Assembly (NCBI GenBank): GCA_910585415.1
Contig: CAJUDT010000041.1
Location: forward strand, 1 to 20,476
Direction of reading: 5' to 3'
Length of the DNA stretch: 20,476 bases
Source: an uncultured Flavonifractor sp.
Lineage (GTDB): Bacteria; Bacillota; Clostridia; Oscillospirales; Oscillospiraceae
A model generated the notes under the pieces. It did no database searches. It had not been told where the DNA came from and was given only the letters and a program-made list of their open reading frames with translations. A program made the position numbers and the translations under genes. This document shows positions 16,001 through 20,476 of the stretch, one piece after another. Numbering within the stretch: position 1 is the first letter of the stretch; each line of letters opens with the position of its first letter.

Positions 16001-16191
16001 GCATAGCCGATGGCGCTTACGGTGTTGTCTTCCTCGACAGACTGGTCAATGCTGCAATGCACGTCGTTGGTGTGCAGAATGACGATGCTGCCGGGGGCGG
16101 GAGCCTTCGTCCCCGTGGCCGCAGCGGGCACGAGCATGGCCAAGACCATGACAGCCGCCAGGAGCAGGGATAGGAGTTTGCGCTGTTTCAT
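13099..16191 (-). CDS. Exported three-module protein: 5'-nucleotidase, SLH repeats, alpha/beta hydrolase
   Basis: This is a 1030-residue surface protein. The signal peptide is at 1-26 (MKQRKLLSLLLAAVMVLAMLV). Residues about 35-300 are a UshA/5'-nucleotidase-type metallophosphoesterase, with metal-site motifs TNDVH (41-45), DAGD (86-89), GNHEFDYG (120-127), GHLG (233-236) and GHSH (262-265). The substrate domain at about 335-555 has NLGDLCADAYR, NGGGVRADIAAG and SGGDGF. Residues about 570-745 hold three SLH-like repeats (wall anchoring). Residues about 755-1025 are an alpha/beta hydrolase with LHGTGS (791-796), nucleophile S871 in GWSQGG, an acid at D967-D969 in HGEDDDTVPP, and H996. It is predicted to dephosphorylate nucleotides outside the cell and to hydrolyse an unknown ester or amide. 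The ATG at 16191 follows AAAGGTGG; a start 12 codons upstream lacks support. It has its own promoter and terminator. Confidence 0.93.
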   Translation of the reverse strand: MKQRKLLSLLLAAVMVLAMLVPAAATGTKAPAPGSIVILHTNDVHCSIDQSVEEDNTVSAIGYAGVAALKAEMEDLYGEDYVTLVDAGDAIQGGPIGTLSKGSYIVDIMNQTGYDIAIPGNHEFDYGMDNFLTLAKDKAKYTYVCSNFVDLTTNKPVFDAYKLVTYGDTKVAYVGIDTPETFTKSTPTYFQDAGGKYIYSFSQGNEGKDLYEAVQKAVDAAKAEGADYVVALGHLGVDTQSSPWMSTEVVANTTGIDVLIDGHSHSTLGETAKNKDGEDVILAQTGTKLAAVGKIVIDPAKDEITHELVTNYSAQDEATAAFVKGINDEFESVLQKVVAKSDVELTTKDPATGERAVRSAETNLGDLCADAYRVMLGADVAFVNGGGVRADIAAGDITYEDIINVHPFGNEACLVEATGQQILDALEMGSRSLPDENGGFLQVSGLSYTVDLSVPSSVVLNDEKEFVKVDGDYRVKDVTVGDQPLELDKTYTLASHNYMLKSGGDGFVMFKENTLLKDCVMIDNQVLINYIVDELDGVVGSGYAKPAGRITIVGEAAPEQPGKPEAPSKYPADVTEGAWFYDAAAYVLDNGIMNGTGVGFEPNGTVTRGTVYQTLYNLVGRPAVAEAATFTDVAGTWYADAAAWAEDTGLTTGTGSGAFSGDRAMTRQELAKVFAEYAAGENIKPEAPADLSAFTDSANVAGWAKEGMETAVALGILKGNNNALNPTGTAIRAELAQIFLNYSALEPAPATYTETAVQIEVPEQDGVPAHIIDGVLTLPVGEGPFPAVVMLHGTGSNKDEAGNGYAMAAPQMAEAGLASLRIDFMGTAASKADDYRYYSYTSANIDAKAAAGYLAGLEQVFEEQISVMGWSQGGTNALLAAAAYPETFSAVVTWAGALDLTGLFGETSFADAKAKAEADGAFTMTLDWRTPSDLPVGVQWFKDVESTDVLAETAKIKAPVLAIHGEDDDTVPPASAGQIAEAAADGQTHMIPGCDHTFNVFSGDFTALNDAVKATTDFILGAYAEAQQAA

Positions 16192-16248
16192 CTGTTTGTT
16201 CCACCTTTCATTCCACTCTTCCCACATCGAAATTGTGGGGATGTGCTA

Positions 16249-16277
16249 ATAGTAGCATCGCAAACGACAGAATGCAA
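16249..16277 (-). promoter_or_regulatory. Promoter of the nucleotidase/SLH/hydrolase gene
   Basis: Minus strand TTGCAT (16277-16272), a 17-bp spacer, and TACTAT (16254-16249). The leader of about 50 nt contains a small hairpin, CCCACA/TGTGGG (16220-16239). Confidence 0.7.
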
Positions 16278-16337
16278 GGGCACACAGAGAAAAAATCCTG
16301 GTAAATTGTCGTACCCATAGAAAAGATATGCACAAAA

Positions 16338-16374
16338 GGTCCCCTGTGCCCAGAGCCGAAGGGCACAGAGGACC
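16338..16374 (-). terminator. Intrinsic terminator of the MerR-type regulator gene
   Basis: GGTCC and CTGTGCCC arms (16338-16351) pair with GGGCACAG and GGACC arms (16361-16374) with one internal mismatch. The minus-strand transcript then runs into TTTT (complement of 16334-16337). It begins 19 nt after the regulator's stop. Confidence 0.85.
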
Positions 16375-16392
16375 CTGAATTTCCAGCCTGTG

Positions 16393-16782
16393 TCAGCACA
16401 GGGGAGCGCCGGGGGATTGGGGGGCGCTGCCCGCCAGCCCCAGGTCGTACCGGCGGATTTTTTCGTCCAGCCGGTCCAGGGAGCGCTGCATCTCCGCTAT
16501 CCGCGCGGCCAGCTGCTCCCGCTGCCCGGCCAGCAGGGCCCTGCGGGCCCCGAGGGTGGCCTCCCCCTGCTGAAAGAGGGCCACATACTCCGCCAGGGCC
16601 TCAATCTGCACCCCGGCGGCCCGCATACATTTCATCAGCTCAATCCAGCCGCAGGATTCCTCCCCGTAATCCCGAATGCCGCTCTTGGTGCGGGGCACCG
16701 GGGGAATCAGACCGATGCGCTCATAATAGCGCAGGGTGTCGGGGGTCAGGCCGTATTTCCGGCTTGCTTCCGAGATGGTCAC
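16393..16782 (-). CDS. MerR-family regulator, NmlR/AdhR-like
   Basis: A 129-residue transcription factor. The N-terminal winged helix-turn-helix is TISEASRKYGLTPDTLRYYERIGLI (given here in two parts: residues 2-16 and 17-26), followed by the wing GIRDY. Residues about 70-112 form the dimer-forming coiled coil with an acidic/basic heptad look (QREQLAARIAEMQRSLDRLD). Two cysteines, C44 and C52, lie in the linker helices (ESCGWIELMKCMRAAG). C52 matches the position of the sensing cysteine I recall for B. subtilis AdhR, so thiol or aldehyde stress sensing is plausible. The start is a GTG at 16782 with AAGGAGG 12 nt upstream; ATG codons further upstream lie in or before the promoter and are excluded. 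It is likely autoregulated and possibly controls the divergent membrane protein. Confidence 0.88.
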   Translation of the reverse strand: MTISEASRKYGLTPDTLRYYERIGLIPPVPRTKSGIRDYGEESCGWIELMKCMRAAGVQIEALAEYVALFQQGEATLGARRALLAGQREQLAARIAEMQRSLDRLDEKIRRYDLGLAGSAPQSPGAPLC

Positions 16783-16834
16783 GCCGCTCTGCCGCCTCCT
16801 TATAATATATGATGTATCCAGTTCGCTTGCCTGT

Positions 16835-16865
16835 ATCATATCACCTGGAGTCCACTCCATGTCAA
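16835..16865 (-). promoter_or_regulatory. MerR-type promoter/operator with 19-bp spacer
   Basis: Minus strand TTGACA (16865-16860), a 19-bp spacer, and TATGAT (16840-16835). The spacer contains the dyad TGGAGT-GG-ACTCCA. An overlong spacer with a central dyad is the signature of promoters that MerR-family proteins bind and untwist, so this is probably the regulator's own target. Confidence 0.82.
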
Positions 16866-16883
16866 GGGTTTTGCGAAAATGAG

Positions 16884-16912
16884 TTGAACCGGGGATATGC
16901 CTGTGATACAAT
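16884..16912 (+). promoter_or_regulatory. Promoter of the small membrane protein gene
   Basis: TTGAAC (16884-16889), a 17-bp spacer, and TACAAT (16907-16912). It is divergent from the MerR-type promoter; the two -35 boxes are 18 bp apart, so the regulator bound at its operator could influence both. Confidence 0.75.
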
Positions 16913-16949
16913 CAAAGGGATAGGTTTTGTCTGGAAAGGAGCGCTTCTC

Positions 16950-17399
16950 ATGAAAAAATGGCCCTTTTGGTGTTCTATGTTTGCGGTCTTGCTCCTACAT
17001 GGAGGGATATTTTTTAAGGCTTCGGCAAACGCAATGGGCCGCGGCCTGGACGGAGCGGACAATCAAGCCGGATTGCTCTTTGTTCCCATACTTTGGATTG
17101 CGGCGGTCTATGTACTCGCCGCCCTGGTTGTATTGACGTTGGTGCGCGGACGCGGCATTGCAAAAGACCAAACAATTTCGGTTTTGGAGCTGTTCCGGTT
17201 ATCTGGATGTTCCGCAAAGGAAAAAACGGTCAAAACTGCATGTATCATGGTGACGTGCCTGCTGATGCTGTTCGGATACAGCTTATTCGCGAGGGAAACG
17301 CTCTGGGCCATGTCCTATGCGCTTTCGGGCGGAGCGCTGCTGTTGTCCCTCTGCGCCTGGGAAAAAGCGTCCGCGCAAAGCGGTCGGACTACAGGCTGA
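16950..17399 (+). CDS. Small four-helix membrane protein, unknown function
   Basis: A 149-residue protein with four likely transmembrane segments at about 6-22, 42-66, 97-113 and 118-137. The basic loop between helices 2 and 3 (about 67-96) holds ISVLELFRLSGCSAKEKTVK. I do not recognise the family. The ATG at 16950 follows AAAGGAG, and a promoter lies at 16884-16912. Its codon use is less GC-biased than the neighbouring glg and ribosomal genes, which may point to a different origin. Its only close partner is the divergent MerR-type regulator. No strong terminator follows before the rpsJ promoter, so read-through is possible. Confidence 0.72.
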   Translation: MKKWPFWCSMFAVLLLHGGIFFKASANAMGRGLDGADNQAGLLFVPILWIAAVYVLAALVVLTLVRGRGIAKDQTISVLELFRLSGCSAKEKTVKTACIMVTCLLMLFGYSLFARETLWAMSYALSGGALLLSLCAWEKASAQSGRTTG

Positions 17400-17441
17400 A
17401 TCCCAATTGGTCCGGCGGTTGGCCATCATGAATAAAATGTG

Positions 17442-17491
17442 AAAAAATTGTGAAAAAAGACCTTGACAGGGGTGGAAAGTTGTATTATGAT
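17442..17491 (+). promoter_or_regulatory. S10 operon promoter with upstream A-tracts
   Basis: TTGACA (17463-17468), a 17-bp spacer, and TATGAT (17486-17491). Two A-tracts, 17442-17447 and 17453-17458, repeat one helical turn apart just before the -35 box, as in an UP element bound by the RNA polymerase alpha subunits. This fits a highly expressed ribosomal operon. Confidence 0.88.
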
Positions 17492-17497
17492 AAGGGA

Positions 17498-17770
17498 GCG
17501 CCTGTTTAGAGGCGCAGTCTGCGATGATGTGGGAGATTGCTCGCCTGGCGAGGTAACTTCTGCGGAGTATGTCCGAGCTAGATTCGGGCGGCTGAGGATT
17601 CCATTCCACGGCGTATATCGCTGCGGGTGGAGCGAACCGGCCTGCTTGCGCCGGTTTTCTTCATGCTGCGGAGTGATACGCACGGAAACGTGGATTGAAA
17701 TCGCTCACCGTACGGAGCCTGGACCAGACCCATCCACACTCTGTATGCGACACAAGGAGGAACACCAATT
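17498..17770 (+). promoter_or_regulatory. Long rpsJ leader, candidate cis-regulatory RNA
   Basis: About 270 nt separate the predicted start point from the rpsJ ATG. The leader holds GCGCCT/AGGCGC near 17497-17514, CTCG/CGAG near 17540-17552, CCGA/TCGG near 17573-17587, TCCAC/GTGGA near 17605-17632 and then an intrinsic terminator (17635-17660). It ends with a clean AAGGAGG before rpsJ. No leader ORF with a good start was seen. This arrangement suggests transcription attenuation of the ribosomal operon. The leader class is not one I can name. Confidence 0.5.
17635..17660 (+). terminator. Internal terminator (attenuator candidate) in the rpsJ leader
   Basis: AACCGGC (17635-17641) pairs with GCCGGTT (17650-17656) around an 8-nt loop, extendable by one G-T pair, and is followed by TTCTTC after the pairing T residues. 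It lies 110 nt before rpsJ and downstream of its promoter, so it would have to be read through or prevented for the operon to be expressed. Confidence 0.6.
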
Positions 17771-18085
17771 ATGGCAGCTCAAAAAGAAATGATTCGTATC
17801 CGCCTCAAGGCCTATGACCATCAGCTCATCGACCAGTCCGCTGAGAAGATCGTAGAGACCGCCAAGCGCACCGGCGCCTCTGTGTCCGGCCCCATCCCCC
17901 TGCCCACCAAGAAAGAGGTCGTGACCATTCTGCGCGCCGTCCATAAGTACAAGGATTCCCGGGAGCAGTTCGAGCGCCGCACCCACAAGCGGCTCATCGA
18001 TATCCTCAAGCCCTCCCCCAAGACCGTGGAGGCTCTGATGTCCCTGGAGCTCCCCGCCGGCGTGGAGATCGAGATCAAGCTGTAA
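17771..18085 (+). CDS. rpsJ: 30S ribosomal protein S10
   Basis: A 104-residue S10, a small-subunit head protein (and NusE in antitermination complexes). Family features are the start QKEMIRIRLKAYDHQLIDQS, the loop GPIPLPTKKEVVTILR, the KDSREQFERRTHKRLIDI segment and the end LPAGVEIEIKL. The length is typical. The ATG at 17771 follows AAGGAGG with 11-nt spacing. It is the first gene of the S10 operon. Its last 13 codons, including the stop, recur 188 bp downstream with only synonymous changes (see 18235-18273). Confidence 0.98.
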   Translation: MAAQKEMIRIRLKAYDHQLIDQSAEKIVETAKRTGASVSGPIPLPTKKEVVTILRAVHKYKDSREQFERRTHKRLIDILKPSPKTVEALMSLELPAGVEIEIKL

Positions 18086-18234
18086 AAGACGAGGCGTGCT
18101 CACACAAGCCGGGATGACCGCCGGGAGTCCGGCGTGAATCTCGGAGCGAAGCGGAGAGTTCCCGCAGGGGCAATTCATTTGCCCCGAGGATATAAAATCC
18201 AAAGGGGTCCCCGGAAGGGCGGAGCCCTTATGGG
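18086..18234 (+). mobile_element. Hairpin-rich 149-bp insert between rpsJ and its duplicated 3' end
   Basis: The segment lies between two copies of the rpsJ 3' end and has no ORF of its own. It contains several short perfect hairpins: GCCGG/CCGGC (about 18119-18132), GGGGCAA/TTGCCCC (18167-18173 with 18179-18185) and AAGGGC/GCCCTT (18215-18220 with 18224-18229), plus GGGG/CCCC spanning its right edge (18232-18243). The composition and stacked hairpins resemble REP/MITE-like intergenic repeats or the remnant of an integrative element that used the rpsJ end as attachment site. No transposase or integrase is present. It remains part of the rpsJ-rplC mRNA. Confidence 0.45.
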
Positions 18235-18273
18235 GAACTCCCCGCCGGTGTGGAGATCGAAATCAAGCTGTAA
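18235..18273 (+). pseudogene. Second copy of the rpsJ 3' end (13 codons including stop)
   Basis: The 39 nt read in frame ELPAGVEIEIKL and stop, exactly the C-terminus of S10 (18047-18085). Only three bases differ, all third-position synonymous (GAG to GAA twice, GGC to GGT). The copy has no start and cannot make S10. Synonymous-only divergence means this sequence was once under selection as a true rpsJ end, so it is a fragment of another rpsJ allele rather than a chance match. Confidence 0.85.
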
Positions 18274-18305
18274 GTCCGCACCCACCCAACCTCATCAGTA
18301 CCGCA

Positions 18306-18328
18306 GTCCGCCGCGTTTCGAGGCGGAC
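18306..18328 (+). promoter_or_regulatory. Hairpin in the rplC leader
   Basis: GTCCGCC (18306-18312) pairs with GGCGGAC (18322-18328) around a 9-nt loop. It lies about 75 nt before rplC with no T-tract behind it. It may take part in translational or processing control within the S10 operon; no known leader class was recognised. Confidence 0.4.
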
Positions 18329-18403
18329 GGGTCAAGTCGGCCGAGCAATGGCAGCCCAATGGCCACCTCGTTCGACCAATAACCTTTATAAGGAGGAACA
18401 CAC

Positions 18404-19126
18404 ATGGAAAAGGCCATTATCGGCAAGAAGGTCGGCATGACGCAGATCTTCGACGACGCCGGCAAGGTCATCCCGGTCACCGTCATCGCGGCGGGCCCCT
18501 GCACCGTGGTGCAGAAAAAGACCGCGGAGAAGGACGGCTACAACGCCGTACAGCTGGGCTACGGCGACGTGCCGGAGCGCAAGCTCACCCGCCCCGAGCT
18601 GGGCCACCTGAAAAAGGCGGGGGACGCCCGCAAGAAGACCCTCAAGGAGTTCCGCCTGGCCAACTGCGACGCCCTCAACGTGGGCGACGAGATTAAGGCC
18701 GACGTGTTCGCCGCCGGGGACCGGGTGGACGTCACCGGCACCAGCAAGGGCAAGGGCTATCAGGGCGTCGTGAAGCGCCACGGGGCCTCCCGGCTGAAGG
18801 AGACCCACGGCAGCGGCCCCGTGCACCGTCACGCGGGCTCCATGGGCTCCGGTACCGACCCCTCCCGGATTTTCAAGGGCAAAATCGGCGCCGGACAGAT
18901 GGGCGACGAGCAGGTCACCGTTCTGAACCTGGACGTGGTCCAGGTGGACACCGAGCTGGGCGTCATCGCCGTGCGGGGCGCCATTCCCGGCCCCAAGGGC
19001 GGCATCGTGTATCTGCGCAACTCCGTCATCAACGTCAAGGAGAAGGGCGCGGCGGCCGCCGTTAGCGTCAACCCGCAGAAGGCCTCCGGCCGCAATCCCC
19101 AGAAGGCTTCGGCCCGTAACAAGTAA
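18404..19126 (+). CDS. rplC: 50S ribosomal protein L3
   Basis: A 240-residue L3, a large-subunit protein that nucleates 23S rRNA folding near the peptidyl transferase centre. It has the start AIIGKKVGMTQIFD, KGKGYQGVVKRHG, and the signature GSMGSGTDPSRIFKGKIGAGQMG with VTVLNLDVVQVD. The family is usually about 205-215 residues. The excess is a C-terminal tail (about 214-240) with a tandem eight-residue repeat NPQKASGR NPQKASAR. The ATG at 18404 follows AAGGAGG. It is separated from rpsJ by 318 bp, unusually far for this operon, because of the insert described above. rplD follows after 17 bp. Confidence 0.97.
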   Translation: MEKAIIGKKVGMTQIFDDAGKVIPVTVIAAGPCTVVQKKTAEKDGYNAVQLGYGDVPERKLTRPELGHLKKAGDARKKTLKEFRLANCDALNVGDEIKADVFAAGDRVDVTGTSKGKGYQGVVKRHGASRLKETHGSGPVHRHAGSMGSGTDPSRIFKGKIGAGQMGDEQVTVLNLDVVQVDTELGVIAVRGAIPGPKGGIVYLRNSVINVKEKGAAAAVSVNPQKASGRNPQKASARNK

Positions 19127-19143
19127 GAAAGGAGAGAACCGTA

Positions 19144-19764
19144 ATGCCTAAAGCAACTGTTGTTGATATGACCGGCAAGAAGGTCGGCGAGGTGGAGCTC
19201 TCCGAGGCTGTTTTCGGGATTGAGCCCAACCAGAACGTGGTCCACGACGTGGTTAAGAACCATCTGGCCAACTGCCGTCAGGGCACCCAGTCCGCCCTGA
19301 CCCGCGCCGAGGTCTCCGGCGGCGGCAAGAAGCCCTGGCGCCAGAAGGGCACCGGCCACGCCCGCCAGGGCAGCACCCGCGCCCCCCAGTGGACCCACGG
19401 CGGCATCGTCTTTGCCCCCAAGCCCCGGGATTACAGCTACACCCTCAACAAGAAGGTGAAGCGTCTGGCCCTCAAGTCCGCCCTCTCCGACAAGGCGGCT
19501 CAGGGCAACGTCATTGTGGTGGACGGCCTGAATCTGGACGCCATCAAGACCAAGACCATGGCCGGCTTCCTCAGCGCCGTGGAGGCCAAGAAGGCCGTGG
19601 TGGTTACCCCCGAGCTCAACGAGAACGTGGTCAAGTCCGCCCGGAACATCCCCGGCGTGGTCACCACCACCGCCAAGCTCCTGAGCGTTTACGACATCGT
19701 CAACGCCAATCAGTTCATCGTGGACAAGGCGGCCCTGGCCGTCATCGAGGAGGTGTTTGCGTAA
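19144..19764 (+). CDS. rplD: 50S ribosomal protein L4
   Basis: A 206-residue L4 of normal length. The long internal loop that reaches the peptide exit tunnel is seen as GGGKKPWRQKGTGHARQGSTRAPQWTHGG, here quoted as GGGKKPWRQKGTGHARQGST then RAPQWTHGG. The globular part has ALSDKA and the end DIVNANQFIVDKAALAVIEE. The ATG at 19144 follows AAAGGAGAG. Its stop overlaps the rplW start (TAATG), indicating translational coupling. In E. coli L4 represses its own operon; nothing in this sequence shows whether that happens here. Confidence 0.97.
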   Translation: MPKATVVDMTGKKVGEVELSEAVFGIEPNQNVVHDVVKNHLANCRQGTQSALTRAEVSGGGKKPWRQKGTGHARQGSTRAPQWTHGGIVFAPKPRDYSYTLNKKVKRLALKSALSDKAAQGNVIVVDGLNLDAIKTKTMAGFLSAVEAKKAVVVTPELNENVVKSARNIPGVVTTTAKLLSVYDIVNANQFIVDKAALAVIEEVFA

Positions 19765-20063
19765 TGGCTGCTACCGCTTATGACATCATCAAGCGCCCCA
19801 TCATCACCGAGCAGTCCATGGCCCAGACCGAGGACAAGAAGTACACCTTCGAGGTGGCCAAGAGCGCCAACAAGATTGAGATTGCCAAGGCCGTGGAGGA
19901 GATTTTTGGCGTCAAGGTGGCCAAGGTCAACACCCTGAACATGCAGGGCAAGGAGAAGCGCACCGGCCGTTACCCCGCCGGACGCCGTCCCTCCTGGAAG
20001 AAGGCGATGGTCACCCTCACCGAGGACTCCAAGACCATCGAGTTCTTCGAAGGCATGGTGTAA
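19764..20063 (+). CDS. rplW: 50S ribosomal protein L23
   Basis: A 99-residue L23, which sits at the exit of the peptide tunnel and docks trigger factor and SRP. It has DIIKRPIITEQSM near the start, YTFEVAKSANKIEIAKAVEE, FGVKVAKVNTLN and the basic GKEKRTGRYPAGRRPSWKKA loop. The start ATG shares a base with the rplD stop codon. rplB follows after 15 bp. Confidence 0.97.
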   Translation: MAATAYDIIKRPIITEQSMAQTEDKKYTFEVAKSANKIEIAKAVEEIFGVKVAKVNTLNMQGKEKRTGRYPAGRRPSWKKAMVTLTEDSKTIEFFEGMV

Positions 20064-20078
20064 GGAGGATAACGAACA

Positions 20079-20476
20079 ATGGCGATTAAGACATATAAGC
20101 CCACGACGCCCTCCCGCCGCCATATGACGGTGAGCGCCTTCGAGGGCATCGACAAGAAGGCCAAGCCTGAGCGCACCCTGACCGAGAACCTGAAGAAGAA
20201 CGCCGGGCGCAACAGCTATGGCCGCATCACCGTCCGCCACCGGGGCGGCGGCAACAAGAAGAAGTACCGCATCATTGACTTCAAGCGGAACAAGGAAGGC
20301 TCCGCCACCGTCATCAATCTGCAGTACGACCCCAACCGCTCCGCCAACATCGCCCTGATTCAGTACGAGGACGGCGAGAAGCGCTATATCCTGGCTCCCG
20401 TGGGCCTCAAGGCCGGGCACATCATCATGACCGGCCCCGACGCCGACATCCTGCCCGGCAACTGCCTGCCCATCGC
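20079..20476 (+). CDS. rplB: 50S ribosomal protein L2, 5' part (cut by window end)
   Basis: The first 132 codons of L2, a primary 23S rRNA binding protein needed for subunit joining. It begins AIKTYKPTTPSRRHMTVSAF and contains KKNAGRNSYGRITVRHRGGG and KKKYRIIDFKRNK, as in the family. The ATG at 20079 follows TAAGGAGGATAACGAACA. The frame is open to the end of the window; the remaining half or so (about 275 residues are usual) lies outside. Confidence 0.96.
   Translation, partial: MAIKTYKPTTPSRRHMTVSAFEGIDKKAKPERTLTENLKKNAGRNSYGRITVRHRGGGNKKKYRIIDFKRNKEGSATVINLQYDPNRSANIALIQYEDGEKRYILAPVGLKAGHIIMTGPDADILPGNCLPI

Noticed and set aside
16387..16402. Second hairpin CCTGTG/CACAGG at the end of the regulator gene as a terminator
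   Set aside because: It overlaps the stop codon, is short and has no T-tract; the stem at 16338-16374 with TTTT is the better terminator.
16783..16911. Longer MerR-type protein starting at upstream ATG codons
   Set aside because: Those codons lie within or upstream of the regulator's own promoter (-10 at 16835-16840), so they cannot be on its mRNA. The extra residues do not belong to the family.
17498..17660. T-box riboswitch in the rpsJ leader
   Set aside because: The GGGTGGAGCGAACCGG stretch before the terminator looks a little like the T-box GGGTGG-ACCGCG sequence, but the spacing and core do not match, no AGAGA/specifier stem was seen, and ribosomal protein genes are not usual T-box targets.
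1..20476. tRNA, rRNA, CRISPR array, transposase or integrase genes
   Set aside because: None was seen. No regularly spaced repeats, no cloverleaf with a T-loop GTTC motif in the gaps, and no recombinase-type ORF.

Overview
The window looks like a chromosomal piece of a GC-rich, Gram-positive, low-oxygen gut-type Clostridia (Oscillospirales, in the neighbourhood of Flavonifractor, Pseudoflavonifractor or Oscillibacter). This is inferred from strong AGGAGG-type ribosome binding sites, classical TTGACA-17-TATAAT promoters, a glgC/glgD pair (a Firmicutes trait), SLH-domain and copper-amine-oxidase-type stalk-domain exported proteins, and GC-rich codon use. No species can be named from the sequence alone. 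Layout, left to right. (1) 1-1752: two tandem paralogous transcription units for small exported stalk-domain proteins. Each has a palindrome plus hairpin leader and its own terminator. (2) 1850-2583: a 36-residue orphan microprotein, a large hairpin with overlapping alternative pairings, and an independent transcription unit without a convincing ORF (consensus promoter 2076-2104, terminator 2420-2458). I read this unit as a structured non-coding RNA of about 345 nt. (3) 2584-3705, minus: prfB (release factor 2), without the usual programmed frameshift. (4) 4165-12969, plus: a complete glycogen gene set glgB-glgC-glgD-glgA-glgP, covering synthesis of ADP-glucose, chain elongation, branching and phosphorolysis. 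glgB and glgP each have a consensus promoter, and GC-rich hairpins sit in the glgB/glgC and glgD/glgA gaps. (5) 13099-16191, minus: a large exported protein joining a 5'-nucleotidase, three SLH-like repeats and an alpha/beta hydrolase. It converges on glgP through two back-to-back terminators. (6) 16393-17399: a MerR/NmlR-type regulator divergent from a small four-helix membrane protein of unknown function. The regulator's promoter has the 19-bp spacer and dyad typical of MerR control. (7) 17463-20476, plus: the start of the S10 ribosomal protein operon (rpsJ-rplC-rplD-rplW-rplB, the last cut by the window edge). It has a strong promoter with upstream A-tracts and a 270-nt leader containing an intrinsic terminator. 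The rpsJ-rplC gap holds a second, synonymously diverged copy of the last 13 codons of rpsJ, separated from rpsJ by a hairpin-rich 149-bp insert. The most interesting signals are the unassigned ncRNA at 2111-2459, the duplicated rpsJ 3' end with its structured insert, the possible rpsJ attenuator leader, the three-module surface enzyme, and the histone-H1-like lysine/alanine/proline tail on the glycogen branching enzyme. All assignments come from reading motifs by eye; no database search was run.
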